NCBI RefSeq assembly: GCF_024159265.1
Contig: NZ_JAMYWY010000001.1
Span: 5,456,001 to 5,520,000 of the forward strand
Reading direction: 5' to 3'
DNA: 64,000 nt
Source: Paenibacillus sp. 1781tsa1
GTDB taxonomy: Bacteria; Bacillota; Bacilli; Paenibacillales; Paenibacillaceae
Each line of letters starts with the position of its first letter. Within the stretch, counting starts at the first letter, position 1. The position numbers and the translations under genes are program-made. Shown piece after piece: positions 30,883-39,527 of this stretch. The notes under the pieces are model-generated. The model saw only the letters and a program-made list of their open reading frames with translations, was not told the DNA's origin and did not search any database.

Positions 30883-32193
30883 TTAGTAGTAACTGCTGCC
30901 TTCCACAAATTCGAATTCAAAGTCTCCAATACGCACGATGGTGCCTTCTACAGCTCCACGCTTACGCAACTCTGCGTCCACACCCATATAACGCATTGTA
31001 CGTGCGAGTTTCAATATAGCTTCATGCGAGTTCAATTGCATCCGTTTCATCATGCGATCAATCTTGGCACTTTCGACAACGAACATTTCATTCTCACGCA
31101 CAATGCGGAAACCATCGTCCTCTTTTTTGTCCAAGCTGTACACTTTACGTTCGGATACATCTGCTACCTCTTCAACCACTGGCTCGTCCGGAATCTGATC
31201 CAGCAGATCAGCAGCACGATACAAGAGCTCTTGAATCCCTTTACGAGTCAGAGATGAAATAGGCATTACTTCAATATCCGGTTGCACCTCACGAACTTGC
31301 TGCAAAAATTGCTCCAGGTTAGCTTCGGAGTCCGGCATATCCATTTTATTAGCTGCTACAACCTGCGGTCTCTCAGCCAAAAGCGGATTGTACAGTTTCA
31401 GTTCATCATTAATTTTCTGCCAGTCTTCAAATGGATCGCGTCCTTCTGAACCCGACATGTCCACCACATGAATAATAATACGGGTACGCTCGACATGACG
31501 TAAAAACTCATGTCCCAGTCCGATTCCTTCATGTGCGCCTTCAATCAGACCAGGCAAATCGGCCATAACGAAGCTTCGGCCTTCTCCTACACCAACTACA
31601 CCCAGGTTCGGTGTAATGGTTGTGAAATGGTATGCACCGATCTTTGGCTTGGCTGACGAAACGACAGAAAGCAATGTGGATTTTCCGACACTCGGGAAAC
31701 CAACCAGACCAACATCTGCCATCACTTTTAACTCTAATACGATGTAACGCTCCTGGCCTTCTTCACCATTCTCGGCAAGTTCAGGCGCAGGATTGTTCGG
31801 TGTGGCAAATCGGATGTTACCCCGACCACCCCGACCACCACGAGCAATAACAACCTGTTGACCGTGACGTGTCATATCCGCCAGCACTTCTCCGCTGTCT
31901 TCATCCAGAATGACAGTTCCTGGTGGAATGCGCACAATCATGTTCTCAGCGTTTGCACCATGCTGACTTTTATTACGTCCCTTCTCACCACGTGGGGCCT
32001 TGAAGTGACGCTGGTAACGGAAATCCATCAACGTCCGCAAACCTTCATCCACGCGGAAAATGATGTCAGCTCCTCTGCCTCCATCGCCCCCGGCAGGTCC
32101 GCCGTTTGGTACATACTTCTCACGACGGAACGAAATAATTCCGTCGCCTCCGTCTCCGGCTTTTACATAAATCTTCGCTTTATCTACAAACAT
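30883..32193 (-). CDS. obg: GTPase Obg (CgtA)
   Basis: Obg is an essential GTPase linked to late 50S assembly, stress response and sporulation onset. The 436-residue protein has the glycine-rich Obg fold (1-158: KAGDGGDGIISFRREK, GGRGGRGN), the G domain with GFPSVGKST (165-173), DLPGLIEGAH and NKMD, and the C-terminal OCT domain starting near residue 340. It follows spo0B by 17 bp, the same pairing as in B. subtilis. Confidence 0.98.
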   Translation of the reverse strand: MFVDKAKIYVKAGDGGDGIISFRREKYVPNGGPAGGDGGRGADIIFRVDEGLRTLMDFRYQRHFKAPRGEKGRNKSQHGANAENMIVRIPPGTVILDEDSGEVLADMTRHGQQVVIARGGRGGRGNIRFATPNNPAPELAENGEEGQERYIVLELKVMADVGLVGFPSVGKSTLLSVVSSAKPKIGAYHFTTITPNLGVVGVGEGRSFVMADLPGLIEGAHEGIGLGHEFLRHVERTRIIIHVVDMSGSEGRDPFEDWQKINDELKLYNPLLAERPQVVAANKMDMPDSEANLEQFLQQVREVQPDIEVMPISSLTRKGIQELLYRAADLLDQIPDEPVVEEVADVSERKVYSLDKKEDDGFRIVRENEMFVVESAKIDRMMKRMQLNSHEAILKLARTMRYMGVDAELRKRGAVEGTIVRIGDFEFEFVEGSSYY

Positions 32194-32210
32194 TGGTTAA
32201 CCCCTTCTTC

Positions 32211-32948
32211 CTATATTCCACACGGCATTCTGAATTGTATAAACGTATCCTCAGACGGAAACTGCTCCGTTCTGACTTTTTTTCCTTTGAGTACGGCAGT
32301 AAGCTGCCGCAGTGTTTCCGGATCGGGTGTTTGATCCCCATCCAGTCGGACAACCACATCTCCATGATCCTGTCCGAAGTTCAAGGTCAGTTTGCGAACC
32401 TCTCCCCAAGAAGACCGGCCGCCGCCATATTGATAGGCCCTGATTGCATCCGCAATCGCCCCGGTAAGTGACTCGCCATCCTCGGGAGAGACCAGAGCAC
32501 TAAGCTGCAACTCATCTTCTATTTCCACATGCAAGTCCAGCGCAATTCCACTGGCGCGAAAAGACTGTAGATAAAATACGAGGGAAGGAATACCTAATCT
32601 GGAGATTCGGCTTTCTTCTGTAACCCGCTCTTTTATTCTTTCCACACATTGCAAGGATTTATCAAGTTTGCCCAGCCGAAGATATCCATATAACACCTGA
32701 AGGTCGTTCATCCAGTCGTGTCGATGATGATTTAATGAAGCAATTGCTGTCTTTTCCATGGATTGTATGATGGTTCTGCGTTCCGCCTCCGCCTGTTTCT
32801 TCATCGCATTCACAGAAATGAACAATACTGCGACGGACCACAATGCGCATACGACGCTTGAAATCATCGCCGGATACAACATAACGAAAACCAAAGGAAT
32901 CAGAAGTGAACATGCCGCAATCCACGGCACTCTTTTCCAAGATTTCAT
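32211..32948 (-). CDS. spo0B: Spo0B-like sporulation phosphotransferase with membrane anchor
   Basis: Spo0B moves phosphate from Spo0F to Spo0A. The 245-residue protein carries the four-helix-bundle phospho-acceptor motif NHHRHDWMNDLQVLYGYL with the predicted phospho-His at residue 77, followed by a degenerate ATPase-like C-terminal domain. Unlike the 192-residue soluble B. subtilis protein it starts with two hydrophobic helices (about 9-29 and 31-47), so it should be membrane-bound. The start at 32948 follows GGGGAGAAGCC; the frame extends 20 codons upstream without a site. obg lies 17 bp downstream. Confidence 0.85.
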   Translation of the reverse strand: MKSWKRVPWIAACSLLIPLVFVMLYPAMISSVVCALWSVAVLFISVNAMKKQAEAERRTIIQSMEKTAIASLNHHRHDWMNDLQVLYGYLRLGKLDKSLQCVERIKERVTEESRISRLGIPSLVFYLQSFRASGIALDLHVEIEDELQLSALVSPEDGESLTGAIADAIRAYQYGGGRSSWGEVRKLTLNFGQDHGDVVVRLDGDQTPDPETLRQLTAVLKGKKVRTEQFPSEDTFIQFRMPCGI

Positions 32949-33048
32949 GGCTTCTCCCCGTTCTACAAAACTCGGTTGGTCTACACCCACCGTATCCAAG
33001 TATAACATGTCTTTTCTGCCAGTTCATTACCGAATAACCGTTGAATAC

Positions 33049-33076
33049 AAAAAACCTTCGGCAAAAATGCCGAAGG
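33049..33076 (-). terminator. Terminator after rpmA
   Basis: Minus-strand stem CCTTCGGC/GCCGAAGG with an ATTTTT loop, followed by TTTTTT. A TATACT -10 at 33005-33000 with a weak TGAACT -35 (16-nt spacer) just downstream may start spo0B-obg transcription. Confidence 0.85.
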
Positions 33077-33098
33077 CTCCTTAGGCGGAATGCCGATA

Positions 33099-33410
33099 TT
33101 ACGCTTCTACTGCTGCTGCTACAGGAGCAACATTAACAGGATAGATGCTTACTTTTTTGCGATCGCGTCCCCAACGTTCGAATTTTACAACGCCGTCGAT
33201 TTTCGCGAACAAAGTGTCATCTTTACCGATGCCAACGTTAGTTCCTGGGTGAATTTTCGTTCCGCGTTGGCGAACGAGAATGCTACCACCAGTTACAGTT
33301 TGACCATCAGCACGTTTAACACCCAGACGTTGAGCATTACTGTCACGTCCGTTCTTCGTGGAACCTACACCTTTTTTCGATGCGAATAACTGAAGATTTA
33401 ATTTCAACAT
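33099..33410 (-). CDS. rpmA: 50S ribosomal protein L27
   Basis: The 103-residue L27 lies at the peptidyl-transferase centre. It begins with the Firmicute N-terminal extension LKLNLQLFA, followed by SKKGVGSTKNGRDS; the extension is removed by the protease Prp after the LFA motif (established for Staphylococcus aureus). The prp gene lies immediately upstream. The mid-domain GGSILVRQRGTKIHPG and VKFERWGRDRK are typical. Confidence 0.98.
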   Translation of the reverse strand: MLKLNLQLFASKKGVGSTKNGRDSNAQRLGVKRADGQTVTGGSILVRQRGTKIHPGTNVGIGKDDTLFAKIDGVVKFERWGRDRKKVSIYPVNVAPVAAAVEA

Positions 33411-33433
33411 GATTGGTTGTCCTCCTTCTTTGC

Positions 33434-33763
33434 TTATTTGAATTGCTGTATTTTAATATACTTCCCGTATGACTCTGCAATATTAGAGAGCATAACCACC
33501 ATGGATTCGAGTAACAATTGCACCTGGGACCAGGTTTCCCCTCTCTCTAACAAAGGTAAAGAACCGCTTAAAAAGCCATTCTTCATCTTGGCATCCATTT
33601 CGACACCGGTCAATGCTTCAATCGAGTTCACCGTACCCACTGTAACAGCGGATACCCCGGCACATACGATGTCTTCTCCCCGCTTGGCAAAATTAGCATG
33701 CCCTTCGATGGAAAAGCGTTCGATGTTCCCGTCCTCATCACGAAAGATTTGAACGATAATCAC
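33434..33763 (-). CDS. prp: Ribosomal-processing cysteine protease Prp
   Basis: Prp (YsxB) removes the N-terminal extension of L27. The 109-residue protein has the catalytic pair His22 (IEGHANFAKRGEDIV) and Cys34 (VCAGVSAVT), the positions seen in characterised members. It sits between rplU and rpmA, its substrate gene, as across Firmicutes. Confidence 0.97.
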   Translation of the reverse strand: MIIVQIFRDEDGNIERFSIEGHANFAKRGEDIVCAGVSAVTVGTVNSIEALTGVEMDAKMKNGFLSGSLPLLERGETWSQVQLLLESMVVMLSNIAESYGKYIKIQQFK

Positions 33764-33777
33764 TTATCGCACCTTCT

Positions 33778-34089
33778 TTACGCTTTGATTGTTTCGATAG
33801 TTACTTTAGTGTACGGTTGACGGTGACCTTGCTTCACATGGTAGTTCTTTTTAGGTTTGTATTTGTATACGATAACCTTTTGTCCTTTGCCATGTTTCTC
33901 CACTTTAGCCGTTACAGTAGCTCCAGAAATCAATGGTGTACCTGCTGTCAAACCTTGATCGTTAGATACAGCCAGGACACGGTCGAACGTTACGCTTTCG
34001 CCATCGTTCGCAGTCAATTTCTCGATGAACAGAACATCGCCCTCTTGGACTTTGTACTGTTTGCCGCCTGTTTCAATAATTGCGTACAT
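33778..34089 (-). CDS. rplU: 50S ribosomal protein L21
   Basis: The 103-residue L21 has the start MYAIIETGGKQYKVQEGD and the YKPKKNYHVKQGHRQPYTKV C-terminal segment that binds 23S rRNA. It is the first gene of rplU-prp-rpmA and is preceded by a structured leader and a strong SigA promoter. Confidence 0.98.
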   Translation of the reverse strand: MYAIIETGGKQYKVQEGDVLFIEKLTANDGESVTFDRVLAVSNDQGLTAGTPLISGATVTAKVEKHGKGQKVIVYKYKPKKNYHVKQGHRQPYTKVTIETIKA

Positions 34090-34093
34090 TTGC

Positions 34094-34205
34094 CTTGCAC
34101 CTCCTCATGTCTCAGACTCGCCCGTTCTCAGGTGACAGTCTCCTTGCGGAACTGTTCTTATACCCGGCCAGTGCGGTTACAGCATGTGCAAGACCAATAG
34201 GCTAA
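34094..34205 (-). promoter_or_regulatory. L21 leader RNA (autoregulatory 5' UTR of rplU)
   Basis: The transcript leader folds with a closing stem CTTGCAC (34192-34186, read on minus: CTTGCAC) paired to GTGCAAG (34100-34094), which lies directly after the rplU GGAGG site. Between are a conserved-looking GTATAAGAACAG stretch and a GCAAGGAGACTG region. This fits the Firmicute L21 leader family, where the ribosomal protein is thought to bind its own leader; the family assignment is from memory of its context and motif. Confidence 0.65.
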
Positions 34206-34219
34206 ACACATACTTGAAG

Positions 34220-34248
34220 ATTATATCACGCAATATATCAAAAATCAA
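34220..34248 (-). promoter_or_regulatory. SigA promoter for rplU-prp-rpmA
   Basis: Minus strand TTGATT (34248-34243), 17-nt spacer, TATAAT (34225-34220). The -35 overlaps the rng stop codon. Confidence 0.75.
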
Positions 34249-35495
34249 TGCAAAGGTGAAATATATCTTTTTCCCGTTCCATGACAGGCAGAACACGGCT
34301 CCACATAGGGCAAGGTACTTTCTTCCCGCACTTTCTTACGGGTAAGTTCGAGCAGACCCAGTTTGGTCCACCCCATTACAAATGCTTTGGTCCGATCCTT
34401 TTTGAGTTCACCCTCCAAGGTTGACGCGACTTCATGCCGATTCGAGGCTTCCTCCATATCAATGAAGTCGACAATAATCATGCCACCGATATCCCGCAGG
34501 CGCATCAGACGGGCAATCTCCACTGCTGCCTGCATGTTGGTCTCCGTGACGGTCTCTTCCAAACTGTCACCGCCAGCTCCTGTATACTTGCCTGTGTTCA
34601 CATCGACTACAGTCAGAGCTTCAGTATGGTCAATGACAATATATCCGCCTCCGGGCAGCCAGACTTTACGGGCAAAATCCTTGTTCAACTGTTCCTGCAC
34701 ACCATAGGCAGCAAAGATGGATTCTGTTCCACGATACACCTGTACTTTGGGTTGATGACCAGGACTAATCTCTTCCAGCAATGCCTTTACCTCACGGGCT
34801 TGTCCTTCACTATCCGTGATGACCTCGTCACTCCCTGGCGTATACACATCTCTGATGATTCGCTGTACCATGCTATGATCCCGATGCAAGAGACTTGGCG
34901 AAGGCAAGCTGTCCGCTTTTTCACGAATCAGGTACCACTGCGCGCGTAATGTTTCCAAGTCCGACTTGATGGCTTCATGCTGTTCTTCTCCAGATACGGT
35001 TCGAATAATAAGTCCTTCTTCATCCCGCCTCAGTTGCTCCCCAAGTGCCTTAAGACGAGAACGATCCCCTTCACGGGCAATCTTCTTGGATACCGCTACA
35101 TAGTCGGCAACAGGCATGTAGACAAGCCAGCGGCCCGGAAGTGAATAATGAGTCGTCACCCGGGCTCCCTTGCCTCCTACCGGTTCTTTCAGAACCTGAA
35201 CAATGACTTCCTGACCTGGACGAAGCAACTCCGAGATGGAAGGCTTCACCTTAGGTTGCTTCTCCAGATGGGGATGTAACACATCATCCACATACAGAAA
35301 CGCATTCTTTTTCTGACCGATATCTACAAAAGCAGCTTGCATACCCGGTAACACATTAACTACCCGTCCCTTGAAAAAGGAACCCAACAGTCCACGCTCG
35401 CGTGTACGCTCTGCCGTAAATTCCACAGCTTTGCCTTCTTCCAGAAGCGCCATTTGCATGAGGTTTTGTTCATTATGTACGATCATTTGTTTCAT
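34245..35495 (-). CDS. rng: Ribonuclease G/E family endoribonuclease
   Basis: The 416-residue protein has an embedded S1 domain (GRVVNVLPGMQAAFVDIG), an RNase H-like region, the catalytic-metal Asp motifs VVDVNTGKY and IIVDFIDM, and a Zn-link motif PCSACHGTGK at the very C-terminus. It is shorter than E. coli RNase G (489 aa) because it stops soon after the Zn-link. The start at 35495 (MKQMIVH) follows GAGGTGAAGCC. B. subtilis lacks this enzyme; its place before rplU is seen in other Firmicutes. Likely roles are rRNA maturation and mRNA decay. Confidence 0.93.
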   Translation of the reverse strand: MKQMIVHNEQNLMQMALLEEGKAVEFTAERTRERGLLGSFFKGRVVNVLPGMQAAFVDIGQKKNAFLYVDDVLHPHLEKQPKVKPSISELLRPGQEVIVQVLKEPVGGKGARVTTHYSLPGRWLVYMPVADYVAVSKKIAREGDRSRLKALGEQLRRDEEGLIIRTVSGEEQHEAIKSDLETLRAQWYLIREKADSLPSPSLLHRDHSMVQRIIRDVYTPGSDEVITDSEGQAREVKALLEEISPGHQPKVQVYRGTESIFAAYGVQEQLNKDFARKVWLPGGGYIVIDHTEALTVVDVNTGKYTGAGGDSLEETVTETNMQAAVEIARLMRLRDIGGMIIVDFIDMEEASNRHEVASTLEGELKKDRTKAFVMGWTKLGLLELTRKKVREESTLPYVEPCSACHGTGKRYISPLH

Positions 35496-35602
35496 GGCTT
35501 CACCTCTAGAAGACAATTCAATTCATCCACATCCATTTCAGCTCTCTTTATAATTCTCATTGTACATGTATTAACCCATTTCAGAACAGGTCCACCAGAA
35601 CG

Positions 35603-36472
35603 CTACAATTTATCGTCATTTTGTTGAAAATAGGAACCGATAATGCGCTGTTCAGGCAATACAGCCATAATTCGTCCCTGTCTGTTCATCACGTATACCA
35701 TATGGTATCTTTCTCTCTTTAATAGACGCAAAATAGTGTCCAAAGGTTTCGCCGGAAATGAGATTATTGGCTGCGCCAAACTGCCAGTAGCCGCATGACG
35801 AGTGAACACACCCTCTCGATTCATAAGAAAACGAATAAAGCGATAAGGCACATTTCGGTAATCCGTTAAGTTGGAATAGAACAAAAAAAGGCCGATTAAC
35901 AGAATGTTGAGCGGTAGGCCGTAGTCTCCAGTAAACCATCGGCTGATCGCATAGAAAACAACCCCTACGCTACACAGAATGCTAATTCTGTAAGTCCACA
36001 TTAATGTTGTATAGTAAGGTGCCCACAGACTAACAAGCGCCTGAACAATTTTACCTCCGTCCAGAGGAAGTACAGGCAACAGATTAAAGAGAGCGATGAG
36101 CAGGTTCCCCTGAATGATATAATTGAGAAAAACCGGATCGCCCAGATGGCCATACTGCAACAGCATAACCACACCAACCATCAGCATGTTTTGTAATGGA
36201 CCTGCCAGAGCAATCATGATTTCCCGGTAGGCCGTGATTGTACCTCCATCTTCAATCACCGCTACTCCTCCAAAAGGAAGCATCTGGATCGACAAGACAC
36301 GATAGCCCAGAAGGGCCGCCGCCGCAGCATGTCCACATTCATGAATGAATACGATGGCAAACAGCGTAATAAGTTCAATGAAATGTCCAGTCAGGAGGGA
36401 GGCCATCATGATAATTACAAAAAACGGATGAAACGTAATGCGGACTCCCCATACCCTAATCAAGGGCAACAA
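35603..36472 (-). CDS. spoIVFB: Stage IV sporulation protein FB, site-2-type metalloprotease
   Basis: SpoIVFB is the intramembrane M50 protease that cleaves pro-SigK in the mother cell. The 289-residue protein has about six membrane segments, the zinc motif HECGH (44-48) and the third ligand in NLLPVLPLDGG (Asp138). The C-terminal part (about 215-289) resembles a single CBS-like domain, as in B. subtilis. The TTG start overlaps the end of spoIVFA by 17 bp, so the pair is coupled. Confidence 0.95.
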   Translation of the reverse strand: MLPLIRVWGVRITFHPFFVIIMMASLLTGHFIELITLFAIVFIHECGHAAAAALLGYRVLSIQMLPFGGVAVIEDGGTITAYREIMIALAGPLQNMLMVGVVMLLQYGHLGDPVFLNYIIQGNLLIALFNLLPVLPLDGGKIVQALVSLWAPYYTTLMWTYRISILCSVGVVFYAISRWFTGDYGLPLNILLIGLFLFYSNLTDYRNVPYRFIRFLMNREGVFTRHAATGSLAQPIISFPAKPLDTILRLLKRERYHMVYVMNRQGRIMAVLPEQRIIGSYFQQNDDKL

Positions 36473-37310
36473 CTTCCGCTGGGTCTACGTACTCCTCACC
36501 CTCTTTGACCGCAAAATAGAGCGTAGCCGGTTGTTCACCACCCGTAGCCTTGAGACTGCCCACTGGATTCCCCGCTTCCACCCAATCATTCACGTTCACT
36601 TCACTTTCGTTCAGCCGACCGTATATTGCCGTGACATTGCCTGTATGTTGGATCACAACTGTGAATCCACTTGCTGCATCTCCGATAACCTCCATGACAC
36701 GTCCAGCATCCGAACTTGCGACCTGTACAAGTTCTGCACCTGCGGCATCCGGAACGATCTCAATTCCCTTCATGCTCAGCGCAAATGGCTGAACCACTGT
36801 TCCTGAGATTGGTTTACCGAGTAGCTGTCGAATCCCTGAACCATTGACAGCATCCGTCGTATGTCCAAGAACAGGCAGAAACGAAGGCGTTCCTCCAAAA
36901 TGTTGTTCATACCATGCTGCTGCAGAGGCAAAATCCATATCTCGATGGAGTGCATCGGCAATGACTGTTTTGGGAGATGTCGTCCACGATGTATCTAATT
37001 GAAACAGACCCCATACTCCGCCAAATATCAAAGCACTAATGACCGTTCGTTTTAAAAGTGACTTGAATAGATTGAATCTCGAATGCCCCCCTGGAACGAA
37101 ATGACCATTCTCTTTTTTCCACAACCATTCTGGGTCTCTTTCTTGTATCCCTTCACTAGACGTAAACGGTTTCCGGTGCATGATCTCATTCTTGTCCTTG
37201 TCCAACAGTGAACCTACTTTTTGCTCCTGTAAGACCTCCACAGTGGCACCATCCATCAGTCGCCGAATGCGTTCTTCTCGTCTCTGCTTGATTCTGAGTT
37301 TCGTGTTCAT
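36456..37310 (-). CDS. spoIVFA: Stage IV sporulation protein FA, SpoIVFB regulator
   Basis: SpoIVFA holds SpoIVFB and BofA in an inactive complex until SpoIVB cleaves it. The 284-residue protein has a basic N-terminus, a membrane helix (about 85-105) and a C-terminal LytM/M23-like domain. The LytM catalytic positions are lost: HxxxD reads MKGIE and HxH reads YFAVK, so it is a non-enzymatic domain. The start at 37310 follows GGAGGATATTCC; an open frame continues 28 codons upstream through the promoter and is rejected. A SigE promoter lies upstream. Confidence 0.9.
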   Translation of the reverse strand: MNTKLRIKQRREERIRRLMDGATVEVLQEQKVGSLLDKDKNEIMHRKPFTSSEGIQERDPEWLWKKENGHFVPGGHSRFNLFKSLLKRTVISALIFGGVWGLFQLDTSWTTSPKTVIADALHRDMDFASAAAWYEQHFGGTPSFLPVLGHTTDAVNGSGIRQLLGKPISGTVVQPFALSMKGIEIVPDAAGAELVQVASSDAGRVMEVIGDAASGFTVVIQHTGNVTAIYGRLNESEVNVNDWVEAGNPVGSLKATGGEQPATLYFAVKEGEEYVDPAEVVALD

Positions 37311-37342
37311 GGAATATCCTCCCGCCGAGGCTTGTTTACTAC

Positions 37343-37371
37343 ATCCTATGAAGAGGTGGATGATAATATGA
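37343..37371 (-). promoter_or_regulatory. SigE promoter for spoIVFA-spoIVFB
   Basis: Minus strand TCATATT (37371-37365), 14-nt spacer, CATAGGAT (37350-37343), 33 bp before the start. The -35 matches the SigE pattern kmATATT fully. The operon is SigE-dependent in B. subtilis. Confidence 0.7.
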
Positions 37372-37392
37372 ACAAGCCTGTCAGCAGATAAC

Positions 37393-37420
37393 AAAAAAAG
37401 CCGGGCTATGCGCCACGGCT
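37393..37420 (-). terminator. Terminator after minD
   Basis: Minus-strand stem AGCCG/CGGCT with inner GGC/GCC and a GCATA loop, followed by TTTTTTTG. Confidence 0.8.
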
Positions 37421-37458
37421 GTCATGTATTTAGGTTATGAATAAGTTCGTTTAACGAG

Positions 37459-38253
37459 TTAACCCATTCCGAAGAACTTTTTGAAGCGAGAAAAAGCACC
37501 TTTTTTCTGCTCCAACTGCATTAATGGGACCGTATCTCCCAGAATGCGTCGTGCGATATTCCGATAGGCAATCGCCGCAAGTGAATCCGGATTCATGACC
37601 GTAGGTTCTCCTGAATTGGCAGCTTTGATGACCAGTTCATCATCAGGCACGATGCCAATCAGGTCAATATTAAGTACTTGTAAAATACCATCGATATCTA
37701 ACATGTCACCCGATTTGACCATATTATTGCGAATTCGATTCACCACCAGCTTCGGTGATTGAATGTGTGAACTCTCCAGCAGGCCGATGACGCGATCCGC
37801 ATCACGTACTGCAGCATTTTCCGGTGTAGTGACCACGATGGCCTGATCTGCTCCTGCTACCGCATTTTTGAAACCCTGCTCTATACCGGCTGGGCAATCA
37901 ATAATGACGTACTCAAAATCTTTTTTCAATTCAAGAATAATATCCTTCACCTGTTCTGGTGACACCGAGTTTTTGTCTCTCGTCTGCGCCGCAGGCAACA
38001 TGTATAATTCTTCGAAACGCTTGTCTTTGACCAAAGCCTGATTCAGACGGCAGCGGCCGTCTGCAACGTCGCACAGATCGTAAATAATACGGTTTTCGAG
38101 TCCCATCACGACATCCAAATTACGAAGGCCGATATCGGTATCTACCAGACAAACCTTTTTGCCGAGCAGCGCCAGCGCTGTCCCGATGTTTGCCGAGGTG
38201 GTTGTTTTACCCACGCCGCCTTTACCCGAAGTGATCACGATCGCCTCTCCCAT
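37459..38253 (-). CDS. minD: Septum site-determining ATPase MinD
   Basis: MinD is the membrane-associated ATPase that positions MinC to block polar division. The 264-residue protein has the deviant Walker A KGGVGKTT (10-17), VDTDIGLRNLDVVMGLEN, and a C-terminal amphipathic membrane-targeting helix (GAFSRFKKFFGMG). minC ends 3 bp upstream. A terminator follows. Confidence 0.98.
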   Translation of the reverse strand: MGEAIVITSGKGGVGKTTTSANIGTALALLGKKVCLVDTDIGLRNLDVVMGLENRIIYDLCDVADGRCRLNQALVKDKRFEELYMLPAAQTRDKNSVSPEQVKDIILELKKDFEYVIIDCPAGIEQGFKNAVAGADQAIVVTTPENAAVRDADRVIGLLESSHIQSPKLVVNRIRNNMVKSGDMLDIDGILQVLNIDLIGIVPDDELVIKAANSGEPTVMNPDSLAAIAYRNIARRILGDTVPLMQLEQKKGAFSRFKKFFGMG

Positions 38254-38256
38254 GAG

Positions 38257-38919
38257 CTACACTCCTTTAAACACATTAAAATCTCGGCGTAACCGAACGA
38301 TATTGCTCATTTTGTCTATCTGCATCTGATTGTCCTGTAAGTAAGCAAATTCCATTCCGGTCTCTCGGCTCTCCCATTCATCGGGAGGACGACTGATGAT
38401 ATCCGCAATCCGTAGCTGTGTCGGTGCAAATACCGAAGCAGCAATGATTGCTTCCTCGTCCCCGCCAATTCCGGCATGAGCCATACCTCTGAGTGAACCC
38501 AACACATATATATCTCCGGTACACGTCACTGTGCCCCCCGGATTGATATCCCCAAGAAACAGGAGATTTCCTTCATGATGAAGCACCTGACCTGAACGCA
38601 CCATACCACACATGGTTACAATCGGCGGCGGTCCTTTAACCTCCGGTTGGAGTGCAGGTGAGTCGATGGATCGAATAAGCAGATTCCCTTTTTGTTTTAA
38701 TATATCGAGGATTGCTTCTTTCTGGTCCTCTGTCACTTCGCGGGCACCCAACTTGATATCCACATGAACAATCGGTCCGGTCAAAATATTTTGATGGCTG
38801 TGTTCCAGCTTATAGCGGAGCTCATAGAGCAATTCCTCGAATTCACATTGATCGTCCAACAGGAAAACCAGGCCGTCTCGGATGCCTTTAATCGTTACGT
38901 GATTCGATTTTACCGTCAT
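38257..38919 (-). CDS. minC: Septum site-determining protein MinC
   Basis: MinC inhibits FtsZ assembly. The 220-residue protein has the N-terminal FtsZ-interacting domain (1-105) and the C-terminal beta-helical MinC_C domain (VRSGQVLHHEGNLLFLGDINPGG, IYVLGSLRGMAHAG) that binds MinD. It lies 74 bp after mreD in an mreBCD-minCD order like that of B. subtilis. Confidence 0.95.
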   Translation of the reverse strand: MTVKSNHVTIKGIRDGLVFLLDDQCEFEELLYELRYKLEHSHQNILTGPIVHVDIKLGAREVTEDQKEAILDILKQKGNLLIRSIDSPALQPEVKGPPPIVTMCGMVRSGQVLHHEGNLLFLGDINPGGTVTCTGDIYVLGSLRGMAHAGIGGDEEAIIAASVFAPTQLRIADIISRPPDEWESRETGMEFAYLQDNQMQIDKMSNIVRLRRDFNVFKGV

Positions 38920-38993
38920 AAGCCTGTCCCTCCCATCTCATTACATTTCGTGCCCGGGGCCCCAAGTTCCTGCTTTGCGCTCCATAAATGTAT

Positions 38994-39527
38994 TTAGGAA
39001 GCTTCTTCTGTCTTGCTCCGTCTCTTGCCGATCCGCTCCAGTTGTTTCCGAAGCGGGACATATATGATCAAGGCAAACACAAAATGAATGAACAAATTAG
39101 GAATCATGTATTCAATCAACGCCCAGTCAAAGGTCACGTGGTTAAGTTGGAAGAGCTTGTACAGGAAGAATAGCATGGTGTCATTCAGCAGACTTCCCAA
39201 AATGACAACCGATACCATAACCGGCAGTGGTGCACGCGGTGCTTGAAAAATGAGTCCCATCATGTATGCCGATAATCCCATCGAAAATCCATAAGGTCCA
39301 ATCATCTCGCCGTAGAATACAACGTCATGCAATAGTCCAAAAAATATACCGAGCACTAGTGCCGTGTGTCGATGATGATATACAGCGATAAACAAAATGA
39401 CGATATAGACCAGATTGGCAGAAATACGCATCTGCCAGCCAGAAGGAATGAGCAGCGGCAAAATCGTGCCTTCCGCAATGAACAAAACGAATAACAACAG
39501 GAACAAGACTTGCTTGCGCGTCACCAT
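38994..39527 (-). CDS. mreD: Rod shape-determining protein MreD
   Basis: A 177-residue protein with five to six membrane segments and the MreD features ILFIAVYHHRHTALVLGIFFGLLHDVVFYG and LIEYMIPNLFIHFVFALIIY. It acts with MreB and MreC in the elongasome. Its ATG overlaps the mreC stop by one base (TAATG). Confidence 0.93.
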   Translation of the reverse strand: MVTRKQVLFLLLFVLFIAEGTILPLLIPSGWQMRISANLVYIVILFIAVYHHRHTALVLGIFFGLLHDVVFYGEMIGPYGFSMGLSAYMMGLIFQAPRAPLPVMVSVVILGSLLNDTMLFFLYKLFQLNHVTFDWALIEYMIPNLFIHFVFALIIYVPLRKQLERIGKRRSKTEEAS

